Below are positions 45,597 to 55,216 of a stretch of DNA of 64,000 bases, in pieces. Numbering within the stretch: the first letter of the stretch is position 1; each line of letters opens with the position of its first letter. The stretch spans positions 186,001 to 250,000 of the forward strand of contig NZ_FMVS01000002.1 of the NCBI RefSeq assembly GCF_900102515.1, written 5' to 3'. A program made the position numbers and the translations under genes. Under the pieces are notes generated by a model. That model saw only the letters and a list, made by a program, of their open reading frames with translations. It was not told the origin of the DNA and did no database searches. This DNA is from Butyrivibrio sp. INlla14. GTDB lineage: Bacteria > Bacillota > Clostridia > Lachnospirales > Lachnospiraceae.

Positions 45597-46265
45597 CTAC
45601 ACTCTCCTTATCAGGATGGCATTATTGACATGCTCAATTTCTCTGATCTCATCCACCAGCTCCTCTGGGGGATTACCATCTATCTCGATTGTCATGATAG
45701 CATCTCCGCCCTTCTCCTGCCTGGATAAATGGAAATTAGAAATATTAAGATCCTCATGTTCAAAATGCATCATATGGGTCACACTAGCTATAACCCCTGG
45801 CTTATCATCATGCATAACAAGAAGTGTATTGTTCTCTCCGTTAAATTCCACATTCATGCCATTTATCTGATTTACTAGAATATTACCGCCGCCAATACTG
45901 GCGCCCTGCATGGTTCCACTACTTCCATCCTCCAAAAAGAACCTGATCATAGCTGTATTGGGATGAGCACCCTTTATATTTTCCTTGGTAAAAGAGTACT
46001 CAATTCCCTTCTCATCTGCTATAGAGAGAGCATCTCTGATCTCCGGAGAATAGCTCTTAAAGCCCATGATTCCGGCAAGAAGTGCTCTGTCCGTTCCGTG
46101 TCCCTTATAGGTCTGGGCAAAAGAACCAGACAAAGTAATCTCAACTTTTTTAAGCTTCCTATTGTCTATCAACTTGTTAACAACTCTTCCAAGTCTCACT
46201 GCTCCTGCAGTATGAGAACTTGATGGTCCTATCATTACAGGGCCAATAATATCAAATACATTCAT
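45597..46265 (-). CDS. sdaAB: L-serine ammonia-lyase, iron-sulfur-dependent, beta subunit
   Basis: 222 residues. FDIIGPVMIGPSSSHTAGAV at the N-terminus is the SDH beta signature, and the C-terminal ACT-like part is LVMHDDKPGVIASVTHMM. It partners the alpha subunit downstream in the same operon. Confidence 0.95.
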   Translation of the reverse strand: MNVFDIIGPVMIGPSSSHTAGAVRLGRVVNKLIDNRKLKKVEITLSGSFAQTYKGHGTDRALLAGIMGFKSYSPEIRDALSIADEKGIEYSFTKENIKGAHPNTAMIRFFLEDGSSGTMQGASIGGGNILVNQINGMNVEFNGENNTLLVMHDDKPGVIASVTHMMHFEHEDLNISNFHLSRQEKGGDAIMTIEIDGNPPEELVDEIREIEHVNNAILIRRV

Positions 46266-46287
46266 CCATAACCTCTTTTAAATATGC

Positions 46288-47055
46288 TCAGGCACTGGTA
46301 TTCTGAGCGTTCACATAATCTGAATAACTCATGCCGGCATATTTTTTAAAGCACCTTCCAAAGTAATTGGGATCAGGTATCCCAACTTCAGATGCAGCCT
46401 GATACATTTTAACACGACTTTTGGCAATGTCCATCGCTTTTGTCATTCTGATACCAGTTAAATACTCTATAAAATTCTTGCCTGTATCCTGCTTGAACTT
46501 CCTCGATAAGTAACTTGCGCTAAATCCAAAGTGTTGGGCAATATAAGTCAGATTAAGCCCTGGATCTCCATAGTTTTCTTCCACATACTTTTTTATAACA
46601 TCAGTGGAATCTCCCTTGGATGCATGACTTTCAAGAGTCTCTCCCTTACCCTCTTCCCAAAAGTCCGGAGAAACCATGAGTTTTTTCTTGACTCTCTCTA
46701 AGACCTCAGTGATCTCAGCCCTTACCATAGGCTTTAGCATATATTCAAATACAGGCAGGCTCACGCATTTTCTTGCATATTCAAACTGATCTATAGCAGT
46801 CATTATTATTATAACAAGATTTGGATACCTGCTGGTAGCAGTCTGAGTAAACTCTATTCCATCCATAAAAGGCATGGATATATCAACAAAAGCAATATCC
46901 GGCCTGATCTCATCTATAATATTGATTGCCTCAATTCCACTAGCAGCCTCTCCAACCACCTCCATATTAAGGCTCTCCCAGTCTATAGCCGCCCTCATAA
47001 GCTTTCTTGCCGACTGCTCATCATCAATGATCATAACCCTGTACTTTCTGTCCAT
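46288..47055 (-). CDS. AraC-type response regulator (YesN family)
   Basis: 255 residues from ATG 47055 (MDRKYRVMIIDDEQSARKLM), favoured because GGGGAAAAGG precedes it; an ATG six codons earlier is possible. The receiver domain has the phospho-acceptor Asp in DIAFVDISMPFMDGIEF and Lys in EYMLKPMVRAE. The C-terminus is an AraC double HTH (YIAQHFGFSASYLSRKFKQD and ASEVGIPDPNYFGRCFKK). It is paired with the histidine kinase just upstream and probably controls the adjacent sugar ABC transporter. Confidence 0.93.
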   Translation of the reverse strand: MDRKYRVMIIDDEQSARKLMRAAIDWESLNMEVVGEAASGIEAINIIDEIRPDIAFVDISMPFMDGIEFTQTATSRYPNLVIIIMTAIDQFEYARKCVSLPVFEYMLKPMVRAEITEVLERVKKKLMVSPDFWEEGKGETLESHASKGDSTDVIKKYVEENYGDPGLNLTYIAQHFGFSASYLSRKFKQDTGKNFIEYLTGIRMTKAMDIAKSRVKMYQAASEVGIPDPNYFGRCFKKYAGMSYSDYVNAQNTSA

Positions 47056-47101
47056 ACCCTTTTCCCCATACATTCTTACTCTAAATTAAAGCCATCCCCA
47101 T

Positions 47102-48859
47102 TTATACGCCATAGGATTTGCCTACGTCTAAAACAAATTCAACCTCTGTATATTCCCCTATTTCACTCTCTATCCTGACAATATCATCCTTGCCCTCAAA
47201 GATTCTCATTCTGTGAATAGTTCCCCACAGGCCAAAGCTCTCTTCTTCAGACCTGTTCTCTGGATTTTCAGTAGAAAGAACTCTCGTAATCTCCTCACTA
47301 CTCATCCCAACGCCTGTATCCCTCACCGACAGATGAAGGCATCCGCCTGCAATGTAGCTTTTTATCCTGATGACACCAGGCTCCCCTTTCTGCCTGATCC
47401 CGTGATAGATGCTATTCTCTACAAGAGGCTGCAGGATAAGCTTGGGAACTACCAGTTTCATAGTATCCTCAGCTATATCATATTCATCCTCTATTATGTC
47501 CCCATACCTTAGCTTTTGCAGTGAAAGATAGTCCTTGACTATGCATATTTCCCTTGATAGCGGGATTTCCCTGTCTCCCTTACTAAGGAAATTCCTATAA
47601 AAGCTCCCCAAAGTTTCAAGTGCATCGTGAACCTTGTCAGCTCCAGCATCAAGTGCGAGAAAGCCAATAGTCTCTATTGAATTATAAAGAAAATGCGGCT
47701 TTATCTGTTCCTGCAGAACTCGCATCTGCGCTTTCTGAAGCGTTTTCTCTTTGTCTATCAAAGTTACAATAAGCTCATTAACATGATCTATAAGAGAATT
47801 GTAATCCCCCTTTAAAAGCTCTAGCTCAGTAGAAGGCATCTCCACATCAATCTTCTTAAGATCTCCGGATCGCTTGTTCTTATCCATGCTGGCAGAAAGT
47901 TCCAGCACAGGATCTGTTATATTTTTCCTGATAAAGTTCCCAACAAAAAAGGCCATTATCATAAATATCAGCAAAAGAACTAATAAAACATATAGCATCC
48001 TAAAGGGAATTCCCTCAGTGCTAAAAGGCGCCGCCCTAAGTAAAACTATTGGATAGTCTCCTACCCTTCCTCCGGATAAGAGCATTCTCTCGCCGTCAAC
48101 AGACACATCCTTAAATTTTATCTTATCTGAGGCAAAAGAACTGTCATAAAATCCTGCTATGCTACTGTTTCCCGCGAGGCAAGTTCCATCTGTTCCCATA
48201 ATGCAGATGTTCCTATAGCCCAGGGAAGAAAGCATCATATCAAAGATTCCTGGTGATATATTCATAAGCATGATTCCTTTTTGTTTCTGAGAATCAATGT
48301 CATATATAGCTCTTCCAATAGTTACAAAAGGCCTGTTATCTGACTTTTTGGCCACGCCATTACTATTTAAGGAAACTACAGCGCTGCCTCTTGCCTCGCA
48401 GATATCTTTTTTCCACTCATCGCCGCCTAAAACCTCATTATCAAATTTATAAGTAAATCTGTTGGTTGTAGCCAGGATCAGGTCTTCTCTTATTACCATG
48501 ACACAGTCCACACCCTCAGTAACGTTCAAAACATCCATAATGCCATATCTGGCATCGTTTATCATACCAATATCAACGCTGTCACCATCTGCGCGCAGAA
48601 ACTTTACAAGTCTATCCTCAGTCATGATGATGCGAGACAATTCCATGTATTTTACGATATCTGCGTTTATGTTACTCGAGAGAGTCTTGGTAATACTCTC
48701 CGCTTCCTGAACAGCGTAGCTTCTCTGCTCTCTCTCAACTATAAAATACGTGGAAATCAAAAAAGAAATAGTTACAACAAGTATAAGACCAAGAATTCCC
48801 CTCTGAAGACTCTCTGATAAGGAACTCTTTTTTCTGAAGCGCCACAAAAACTTCCCCAT
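47102..48859 (-). CDS. Sensor histidine kinase (YesM family, His_kinase type)
   Basis: 585 residues. Two membrane spans (about 19-40 and 290-310) enclose an extracellular sensor domain, followed by HAMP, the phospho-acceptor region QIKPHFLYNSIETIGF and the ATP-binding site PLVENSIYHGI plus DTGVGMSSEEI. YesM kinases sense extracellular carbohydrates or related signals. The YesN partner is 29 bp downstream. Confidence 0.94.
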   Translation of the reverse strand: MGKFLWRFRKKSSLSESLQRGILGLILVVTISFLISTYFIVEREQRSYAVQEAESITKTLSSNINADIVKYMELSRIIMTEDRLVKFLRADGDSVDIGMINDARYGIMDVLNVTEGVDCVMVIREDLILATTNRFTYKFDNEVLGGDEWKKDICEARGSAVVSLNSNGVAKKSDNRPFVTIGRAIYDIDSQKQKGIMLMNISPGIFDMMLSSLGYRNICIMGTDGTCLAGNSSIAGFYDSSFASDKIKFKDVSVDGERMLLSGGRVGDYPIVLLRAAPFSTEGIPFRMLYVLLVLLLIFMIMAFFVGNFIRKNITDPVLELSASMDKNKRSGDLKKIDVEMPSTELELLKGDYNSLIDHVNELIVTLIDKEKTLQKAQMRVLQEQIKPHFLYNSIETIGFLALDAGADKVHDALETLGSFYRNFLSKGDREIPLSREICIVKDYLSLQKLRYGDIIEDEYDIAEDTMKLVVPKLILQPLVENSIYHGIRQKGEPGVIRIKSYIAGGCLHLSVRDTGVGMSSEEITRVLSTENPENRSEEESFGLWGTIHRMRIFEGKDDIVRIESEIGEYTEVEFVLDVGKSYGV

Positions 48860-48950
48860 TACTCACCCCGTTTTCGCTTTCCCCAAAAGCATTCTTTTTC
48901 CTAATAAAATACCACTTTTTGGCCTGTGAATAAAGACAAAAAAAGAACGA

Positions 48951-48985
48951 AAAAACAGGCCCAGCACTGACTCTGAGCCTGTAAT
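48951..48985 (-). terminator. Terminator after the sugar ABC transporter operon
   Basis: ACAGGCTCAG pairs with CTGGGCCTGT (one G-T) and is followed on the minus strand by TTTTTTCGTTC. It lies 14 bp after the last permease stop codon. Confidence 0.8.
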
Positions 48986-48998
48986 CCCTGTCTGCCTC

Positions 48999-49847
48999 TT
49001 AGCCCTTTACTGCGCCAGCAATAAAGCTTGCCTGAATTTTTCTGGAAAGAAAGAGGTAAACAATGAGGGTTGGGAATGTCGCAATCGCAAGAGCCGCTCC
49101 TATAGGGCCCCAGTCTGTAGTATACTGGCCCGATAGAGCCTTGATACCAACAGGAAGTGTTCTGTGCTTGGAATCAGAAATAAATACGTTAGCAAACATA
49201 AACTCGTTCCAGCACTGCAAATATGAGTAAATACCCACAGTAGAAACCGCCGGTTTCATAAGTGGAAGAATAATCTTAAAGAATGTTCCGAAAAGTCCGC
49301 ATCCGTCAATTCTTGCAGCCTCATCCAATGCAAAAGGAATTTCTGACATAAAACCTGTACAGATAAGAATTGCCATGGACAGGGCAAAGGCTGAATACGG
49401 TACAATCAGCGTTGAATACTTATTAAGCCAGTGTGCCTTGGACATTACTACATAAACAGGAACAATAGAAGCCTGAATAGGAATTGTAAGTCCCAGCATA
49501 AAAAATGCATTTGTAAGCCCACTAAACTTCCATTTGATTCTTGTTATTGCATAACATGCCATCATGGCTGCCATTATAGATATGGCAATAGCAAGTGTAG
49601 TAACTAGCAAACTGTTAAAAAAATACAATGCCATATTACCAGTATTAAGGGCTGAAGAATAATTTGACCACAGCCAGTGTTTAGGAAGTCCTATGATATT
49701 TTCACCAAATATTTCCTCATTAGACTTAAGAGAAAAAGTAAACATGAAATAAATGGGGAAAAGATTTATGACAGCCCAGATAACAAGGAAAATGTTAATG
49801 ATCACCTTGATAACGGGACTTTCTTCTTTTAAAGTATAGCTCTCCAT
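48999..49847 (-). CDS. Sugar ABC transporter permease (MalG-like, CUT1)
   Basis: 282 residues, six spans. The EAA loop is FALDEAARIDGCGLFGTFFKI followed by ILPLMKPAVSTVG. It forms the membrane channel with the next permease upstream. No ATPase gene is in the operon; such transporters usually share a general MsmK-type ATPase encoded elsewhere. Confidence 0.94.
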   Translation of the reverse strand: MESYTLKEESPVIKVIINIFLVIWAVINLFPIYFMFTFSLKSNEEIFGENIIGLPKHWLWSNYSSALNTGNMALYFFNSLLVTTLAIAISIMAAMMACYAITRIKWKFSGLTNAFFMLGLTIPIQASIVPVYVVMSKAHWLNKYSTLIVPYSAFALSMAILICTGFMSEIPFALDEAARIDGCGLFGTFFKIILPLMKPAVSTVGIYSYLQCWNEFMFANVFISDSKHRTLPVGIKALSGQYTTDWGPIGAALAIATFPTLIVYLFLSRKIQASFIAGAVKG

Positions 49848-49850
49848 CTC

Positions 49851-50753
49851 TTACTCATCCCTTTCTTTAAATGCTGCGCTGATAAGAAGTGCAAAAGCAA
49901 AGCACAAAAGAATCAGCATTACAGAAATAGTACTTCCCATTCCGTATCTGTTTCTCAAAAACAGCATATTTTCAAGAAGCGTACTAGGTACTTCTGTAGA
50001 CTGGAATGGACCGCCCTCTGTGAGAATACGTACAAGGTCATAGGTCTTAAGCGAACCTGTAACAGCAAAAATGACACTAACCCTTAAAATAGGCTTGATT
50101 ATAGGAATGACAACGTATCTGTCAACTTGCCACTTTGTTGCTCCATCGAGCATAGCTGCTTCCCTAAGGTCCAGATCAACACCTTTAACACCTGCGTACA
50201 TTAAAAGCATATGGTATCCTACGTACTGCCAGACAGTAGGTACTATAATACTTCCAAGAGCAGTCTTTATATCTCCAACCCAAACATGCTTCCAGCTCTC
50301 AAGATGCACAGCATCAAGGAATCTGTTAAGAAGACCGTAGTCTGGATTATAGATTTTGAGCCATAACTGACCAATTACAACAGTTGAAATAAGTACTGGC
50401 ATAAAGAAAATTGAAAGAAAAGTTCTTTCTTTTCTAGTCTCATGTCTTCCAAGAATAAGAGCAAGCATTAGAGCTAGTGGAAGTTGCACAAACACTGAGA
50501 AAAAAGCCAGTATAAGAGAATTCTTAAGAGAATTCACAAATTTAATAGATCCATTAGTAAACAGTTCTATATAGTTATCAAAACCAATGAAGGTTCCTTC
50601 AGAAAAACCGTTCCAATCGAACATGCTTCTGTAAACTGATACAGCAATTGGCGCAATCAGAATGCTGATAAACAGAAACAGTCCGGGAAGAAGAAATACG
50701 AAAATAGCCAAGCCCTCTTCTATTTTCCTCTTTTTCTTTTCACTCATACCCAA
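49851..50753 (-). CDS. Sugar ABC transporter permease (MalF-like, CUT1)
   Basis: 300 residues, six spans. The EAA loop is DLREAAMLDGATKWQVDRYV. A TM starts after MSEKKKRKIEEGL (FVFLLPGLFLFISILIAPI). The start could be MGMSEKK or MSEKK. It lies between the substrate-binding protein and the second permease. Confidence 0.94.
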   Translation of the reverse strand: MGMSEKKKRKIEEGLAIFVFLLPGLFLFISILIAPIAVSVYRSMFDWNGFSEGTFIGFDNYIELFTNGSIKFVNSLKNSLILAFFSVFVQLPLALMLALILGRHETRKERTFLSIFFMPVLISTVVIGQLWLKIYNPDYGLLNRFLDAVHLESWKHVWVGDIKTALGSIIVPTVWQYVGYHMLLMYAGVKGVDLDLREAAMLDGATKWQVDRYVVIPIIKPILRVSVIFAVTGSLKTYDLVRILTEGGPFQSTEVPSTLLENMLFLRNRYGMGSTISVMLILLCFAFALLISAAFKERDE

Positions 50754-50782
50754 TCCTCACCAATAGTAAATTCTTTTAAAAG

Positions 50783-50822
50783 GGCCCTTCCCCGCTTCCC
50801 GAGTGGGAGGTAAGGAAGGACC
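50783..50822 (-). promoter_or_regulatory. Intercistronic hairpin between binding-protein and permease genes
   Basis: GGCCCTTCC and GGAAGGACC form an outer stem and TCCC/GGGA an inner one in a GC-rich patch of otherwise AT-rich DNA. Hairpins here usually raise the amount of binding-protein mRNA relative to the permeases. Confidence 0.55.
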
Positions 50823-50855
50823 AAAGAGATGGAAAAAATAATTATTTATAAACTT

Positions 50856-52226
50856 TTATCTTATATCCTTAGCAAGACCCTCTATAAACTGATCTCCGTT
50901 AACCTGGCATCCATAAACCTGATCTACATATGAAAGATATGTGTTTGCAGAATCAGCATCCATAGCTGTATCGCCAAAGAGAACGAATGTATCAGCATTT
51001 GCACAGATATCAGCTACAGTCTGTGTAAGAGGATTGATAGTGCTTGTGTCGCCATAAGGTGTCCAAGCTGGAAGTCCGCATCCATCAAGGTATCCATAGT
51101 GGCAGATGAGCTTACCAAGCTCCATAGCATACTCAGCAGCGATCTCAGCGTTAGGTGAAGAAGCTGCTACAGCAAGTGTATCTGAAGGTCCACCGATAAG
51201 CTGGCCAAGTTTAGCCTTGTCAGAGTTGATAACTGGGAACTCAGCAACCTTAACCTTAGGAAGGAACTCAGCGTTTGATGCAAAATCTGCGCAGTTCCAT
51301 GTACCATTCATGTAGAAAGCATATTTGCCAGCAATAAAGTTGTTCTTAACTTCGTCATTTGTAAGGCCGATTCCTGAAGGATCGAAGTAGCCGTTGTTTA
51401 CAAGTGTCTGGAATGTATCTACAGCAGCTGCAACGTCAGGATTGTTCCATGTATCTCTTCCAAGGAAAATATCGTTAAGAGTATCAGCACCTACACTCTT
51501 CTCAATAACTGACTCAAGATACTCTGTTACGCACCATGTCTCTTTACCAGCACATCCGAAAGGAATGATTCCTTTTTCCTTAAGTGCATCACAGCAAGCG
51601 ATGAACTCTTCATATGTTCCAGGAACCTCTGTGTAACCAACTTCTGCAAGAAGATCCATGTTAGCAAAAAGACCAACGATGTTCATTGTTGTAGGAACGC
51701 CGTAGTGCTTGCCATCATAAGTTGTATTTCCAAGCATATTCTCAGGAAGCTCACTTGCAAACTTTGGATAAACATCATCGAGGCAATAAACCTTGCCAGC
51801 ATCTACAAAGTCGCCAAGGAATGCGCATGACCATGTAAAGAAGATATCAGGCATCTCGTTAGCTGAAACAGCAGCTTTGATCTTAGTCTTGTAGGACTGG
51901 TTCTCAAATGCTTCCCAGTTAAGAGTGATGTTAGGATATTTCTCAGCCATTTCAGCGATAGCTGCTTCATATGCATGACGGTTAGAGTCACTCTCTGTAG
52001 CAATACACCACATGTTAAGTGTGATCTGCTCGTCTGTAGGAATAGCTGCAGCCTCAGTACTTTCTGTCTGCTCAGCTGCTGGTGCTGTCTCTGTAGTATC
52101 AGCCTTAGTTTCTGTCTGAGTGTTGTCAGATGTTTCTGCTGCTGGTGCCTGTGATCCGCATCCGAAGATTGAGAATGTCATAAGACCAGCCATGAGAATA
52201 GACGCTATACGTTTCTTCATTTTCAT
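50856..52226 (-). CDS. Sugar ABC transporter substrate-binding lipoprotein
   Basis: 456 residues. A lipoprotein signal (ILMAGLMTFSIFGCGSQ, lipidated Cys23) is followed by a Thr/Glu-rich linker and an SBP_bac_1 fold (NITLNWEAFENQSYKTKIKA; GKYAFYMNGTWNCADFAS). It binds an oligosaccharide outside the cell for the two CUT1 permeases. AAGGAG precedes ATG 52226; ATG 52220 is possible. Confidence 0.94.
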   Translation of the reverse strand: MKMKKRIASILMAGLMTFSIFGCGSQAPAAETSDNTQTETKADTTETAPAAEQTESTEAAAIPTDEQITLNMWCIATESDSNRHAYEAAIAEMAEKYPNITLNWEAFENQSYKTKIKAAVSANEMPDIFFTWSCAFLGDFVDAGKVYCLDDVYPKFASELPENMLGNTTYDGKHYGVPTTMNIVGLFANMDLLAEVGYTEVPGTYEEFIACCDALKEKGIIPFGCAGKETWCVTEYLESVIEKSVGADTLNDIFLGRDTWNNPDVAAAVDTFQTLVNNGYFDPSGIGLTNDEVKNNFIAGKYAFYMNGTWNCADFASNAEFLPKVKVAEFPVINSDKAKLGQLIGGPSDTLAVAASSPNAEIAAEYAMELGKLICHYGYLDGCGLPAWTPYGDTSTINPLTQTVADICANADTFVLFGDTAMDADSANTYLSYVDQVYGCQVNGDQFIEGLAKDIR

Positions 52227-52762
52227 ACCTCTCCTTATTTAATTAAATCACGTTCACTTTGTAAGCTCAGGCGCATGCAACCCAAACTCTTTATAAATAG
52301 AATATAGAATATTCATGAACTTTATTGAATGTAAATCTTTTACCTCATCAAGCACTATTTTTACTTTTTAACAAAAAATGTCTTTTTGGCATCATTTTTT
52401 TGAACTATATGCACAAATAGATTTAAAATATTTCTGATTGCTCTAAAAAATCTAGTAATCTTTACATGCGAAAACGTTTTAAAAATATAAGTTTATATCC
52501 AGTTTAACCAACAGATGTTTATACGTTTCCACGACATTGCATTTTCTTTTAACACTTACTTTTTCTTATTTCACCATATAAGCAAATTATCCCGGCTATT
52601 CTTTCATATCTAAATATATATTCTCTATTATCAAAGTTTTAGAATTAAGCTCAGGTCAGCAAATTTTTATAATAAAACTTATATACGTTGAGTTTTTTTG
52701 AATATTTTGCTAAAATATTGTGGTTTCGTGTAGAAACATATGCGGAAGGAGAAATATGAAAA
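52227..52762. other. 536-bp divergent intergenic region
   Basis: No gene seen. It holds promoters for the binding-protein operon (leftward) and the repeat protein (rightward). A LacI/CcpA-like palindrome AAAACGTTTT within ATGCGAAAACGTTTTAAA lies at 52466-52483 and may be a weak catabolite or sugar-repressor site. Confidence 0.4.
52688..52716 (+). promoter_or_regulatory. Sigma-A-type promoter for the repeat protein gene
   Basis: TTGAGT (52688-52693), a 17-bp spacer, then TAAAAT (52711-52716), 46 bp before the ATG at 52763. Confidence 0.65.
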
Positions 52763-54574
52763 ATGAGCGAAATGAAATTTGATCCTGTTACAGGACAGCC
52801 AATCAATCAGCCAACTGCTCAGCCCGGTGTTCAGCCAGGTATGCAGCAGCCAAATATGGGGCAGCCAGTTGTAAACGGTCCTAAATTCGACCCGGTTACT
52901 GGCAAGCCAATACAGCCTGCTATGCCTCAGGGCGGAATGCAGCAGCCAAACATGCAGCAGCCAGGAGGAGCACCTAAGTTCAATCCAGTTACAGGCCAGC
53001 CTATGCAGCCTGGTATGCCTCAGAACGGAATGCCTCAGCCTGGTATGCAGAGAGGACCTGCAGCAAACGATCCTAAGTTTGATCCAGTTACAGGTCAGCC
53101 TATTCAGATGCAGCGTGTTCCACAGCAGGGTAACGGTGGAATGAAATTTGATCCTAAGACAGGCCAGCCTATGCAGCCTGGTATGCCTCAGAACGGCGGA
53201 AACAAGGGTGGCAACAAGACAGGCCTTATCCTTGGAGTAGTAATTGCCGCAGTTCTCGTTCTTGGAATTGGCGGTTTTGCACTTGCTAATGGTTCCAAGA
53301 AGAAAGCAGCTCCTGAAATCGATGAGCCAATTGTAGAGGCTTCTATCGAAGATCCAGTCGAGGAAGAAGAAATTGCAGCTGTAGAAGCTACTTCAGAAGA
53401 AGATGCAGCTGTAGAAGCTACCACAGAAGAAACTGAAGAACCTAAGGAAGAAACAAAGGTTGCAAAGAGTAATGTAGAAGTTGATCCTTCAAGCCTCTTC
53501 TCTTTCAACTTTGACGGAACTGACTATTCACTTCCAATGCCTATCTCAGACCTTATTGCAGATGGCTGGCAGTATAATGATGATAACGATGCCAAGAAGC
53601 AGCTTGCAACAAGCCAGGATGAATACATTTACCTTCAGGTTCCTGGTGATACATCAAGAAACCACGTAACTGTATATGTCAAGAACTTCTCTAACAATGC
53701 TATGGCTCTTGGTGACTGCTACGTTACAAAGGTAGAACTTGATGACTACACAATGCACAAGCTTGGCAAGACAGTTACAGTTCAGAATGGTGCTATCACA
53801 CTTGGTGTGAGCAAGGCTGAAGATGTAAAGGCAGTTCTTGGCGAAGCTGACAACGAGTACGACGGATCTTCAGGAAGTAAGTCTCTTACATACTATGGTG
53901 AGCATGACAACTACGGAATCGATTCTTCTGTAAGATTCTATTTTGGCGATACCAAGTTACTCACTTCTATCAATATTGAGAACGATGTTGAGCCAGAAGA
54001 CTTTGTACAGGCAGAAGTATCTGATGAAACACCTGATTACCTTTCAGCTTATGTAGAACCCAAGGAACTTGGATCAGATCCTCTCTCAGGAAACGTACAG
54101 ATTGACAAGAAGGTCTATAATCTTCCTTGCCCAATGCAGAAGTTCCTTGACAATGGATGGAGCTACAATGTAAGTGATGATACTCTTGGTGCCGGACAGA
54201 GATGTCTTGTTCCTGTTTCAATCGGCGACGACAGAATTTACCTTGAGGCTGTTAACCCTATGGATTATGCAGTACATCTCAATAACACAATTGTTGTAGC
54301 CGTACAGGTTAACGTATACAGCCGTACAAAGCTTGATTTCCAGATTCCTGGCGGAATCAACATTTCTTCAACTGATGATGATATCAAGAAGTTCCTTGAG
54401 AGCAACAAGATTGAAAACTACGAGTACAAAAAGGATTACAAGAAATACACTATTCCTCTTGATCAGAAAGATTCATTAGACAGATGTGATAATTATATCA
54501 AGTTTGATATGGATGATGATGGAACAATAGATGGCTTCGAAGTTCAGAACTATGGCTGGTTATTGGAAGACTAA
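52763..54574 (+). CDS. Repeat-rich single-span membrane protein with duplicated extracellular domain
   Basis: 603 residues. The N-terminal cytoplasmic part (about 150 residues) has five copies of KFDPVTGQPI/M with Pro/Gln/Met-rich spacers. One membrane span follows (LILGVVIAAVLVLGIGGFAL), then an acidic linker. The extracellular part has two related domains beginning FDGTDYSLPMPISDLIADGW and KVYNLPCPMQKFLDNGWSY. AAGGAG lies 11 nt before ATG 52763. An 8-codon frame starting at 52756 overlaps the start. It stands alone between a promoter and a terminator. No function can be assigned. Confidence 0.8.
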   Translation: MSEMKFDPVTGQPINQPTAQPGVQPGMQQPNMGQPVVNGPKFDPVTGKPIQPAMPQGGMQQPNMQQPGGAPKFNPVTGQPMQPGMPQNGMPQPGMQRGPAANDPKFDPVTGQPIQMQRVPQQGNGGMKFDPKTGQPMQPGMPQNGGNKGGNKTGLILGVVIAAVLVLGIGGFALANGSKKKAAPEIDEPIVEASIEDPVEEEEIAAVEATSEEDAAVEATTEETEEPKEETKVAKSNVEVDPSSLFSFNFDGTDYSLPMPISDLIADGWQYNDDNDAKKQLATSQDEYIYLQVPGDTSRNHVTVYVKNFSNNAMALGDCYVTKVELDDYTMHKLGKTVTVQNGAITLGVSKAEDVKAVLGEADNEYDGSSGSKSLTYYGEHDNYGIDSSVRFYFGDTKLLTSINIENDVEPEDFVQAEVSDETPDYLSAYVEPKELGSDPLSGNVQIDKKVYNLPCPMQKFLDNGWSYNVSDDTLGAGQRCLVPVSIGDDRIYLEAVNPMDYAVHLNNTIVVAVQVNVYSRTKLDFQIPGGINISSTDDDIKKFLESNKIENYEYKKDYKKYTIPLDQKDSLDRCDNYIKFDMDDDGTIDGFEVQNYGWLLED

Positions 54575-54597
54575 CATTTAAATGATATAAAGAAAAA

Positions 54598-54632
54598 GAA
54601 AGAGATTGGATGCGTCCAATCTCTTTTCTTTT
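54598..54632 (+). terminator. Terminator after the repeat protein gene
   Basis: AAAGAGATTGGA pairs perfectly with TCCAATCTCTTT around TGCG and is followed by TCTTTTT. Confidence 0.9.
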
Positions 54633-54684
54633 TACATTCATATAGTTCATGACTTATTTCATTAATAAGTACTGCTAACATTAA

Positions 54685-55101
54685 TTATTTATATTCATCA
54701 TAGTAAGGTACTACTATGCTCTCTCCCGCCTTTATCACATCAGGATCATATAACTGATTAATACTGCAGATTTCTGACACAAAGTGCTCTAAGTCTTCAT
54801 ACTCCTGACTATCATAGAATCTGCCTGCAATGCTGCTAAGATTATCCCCTGCATGAACAGTTACAACCTTATAATACTTGCATTTCGGAATATAATTCTC
54901 ATTCTGTGCTTCCAATTTAATAGAGTTCCTAAAGAAAAGCAAAAGAAAGATTACCGCAGTTACAAATAGTGCCAATACCATTTTCTGGCGTCTTACTATC
55001 CTTAGTCTTCTCTTCTTATTCTCGTATATCCTAAGTTCACTCTTTGATAAAAACCTTGGATCATTATAAAGACTTGCTGCTTCCATCAATGCCTTTGTCA
55101 T
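54685..55101 (-). CDS. Membrane-anchored LysM-domain protein
   Basis: 138 residues. A basic N-terminus and one span (MVLALFVTAVIFLLLFF) are followed by a LysM domain (VTVHAGDNLSSIAGRFYDSQ, then IKAGESIVVPYY) that binds peptidoglycan. The layout recalls YneA-type cell-division suppressors, but that is only a resemblance; no LexA box was looked for beyond eye inspection. Confidence 0.8.
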   Translation of the reverse strand: MTKALMEAASLYNDPRFLSKSELRIYENKKRRLRIVRRQKMVLALFVTAVIFLLLFFRNSIKLEAQNENYIPKCKYYKVVTVHAGDNLSSIAGRFYDSQEYEDLEHFVSEICSINQLYDPDVIKAGESIVVPYYDEYK

Positions 55102-55126
55102 AACACTTTACCTCCAAAATAAAGAA

Positions 55127-55185
55127 AAAACCTTGTGCAACAATACATACCCTTCATTTCTGATAGGTATATATTGCCACACAAG
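55127..55185 (-). terminator. Long hairpin terminator after rho
   Basis: CCTTGTG...CAATA pairs with TATTG...CACAAGG in a long, slightly bulged stem and is followed on the minus strand by TTTTTTC. It lies between the rho stop codon and the LysM gene. Confidence 0.7.
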
Positions 55186-55216
55186 GTGGTCATTATTTTG
55201 GACAGCTCAAAGCATG

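Noticed and set aside
52466..52483. Firm CcpA cre site
   Set aside because: Only the central AAAACGTTTT palindrome fits; the outer TG/CA positions do not match the cre consensus, so it is listed only as a possibility in the intergenic entry.
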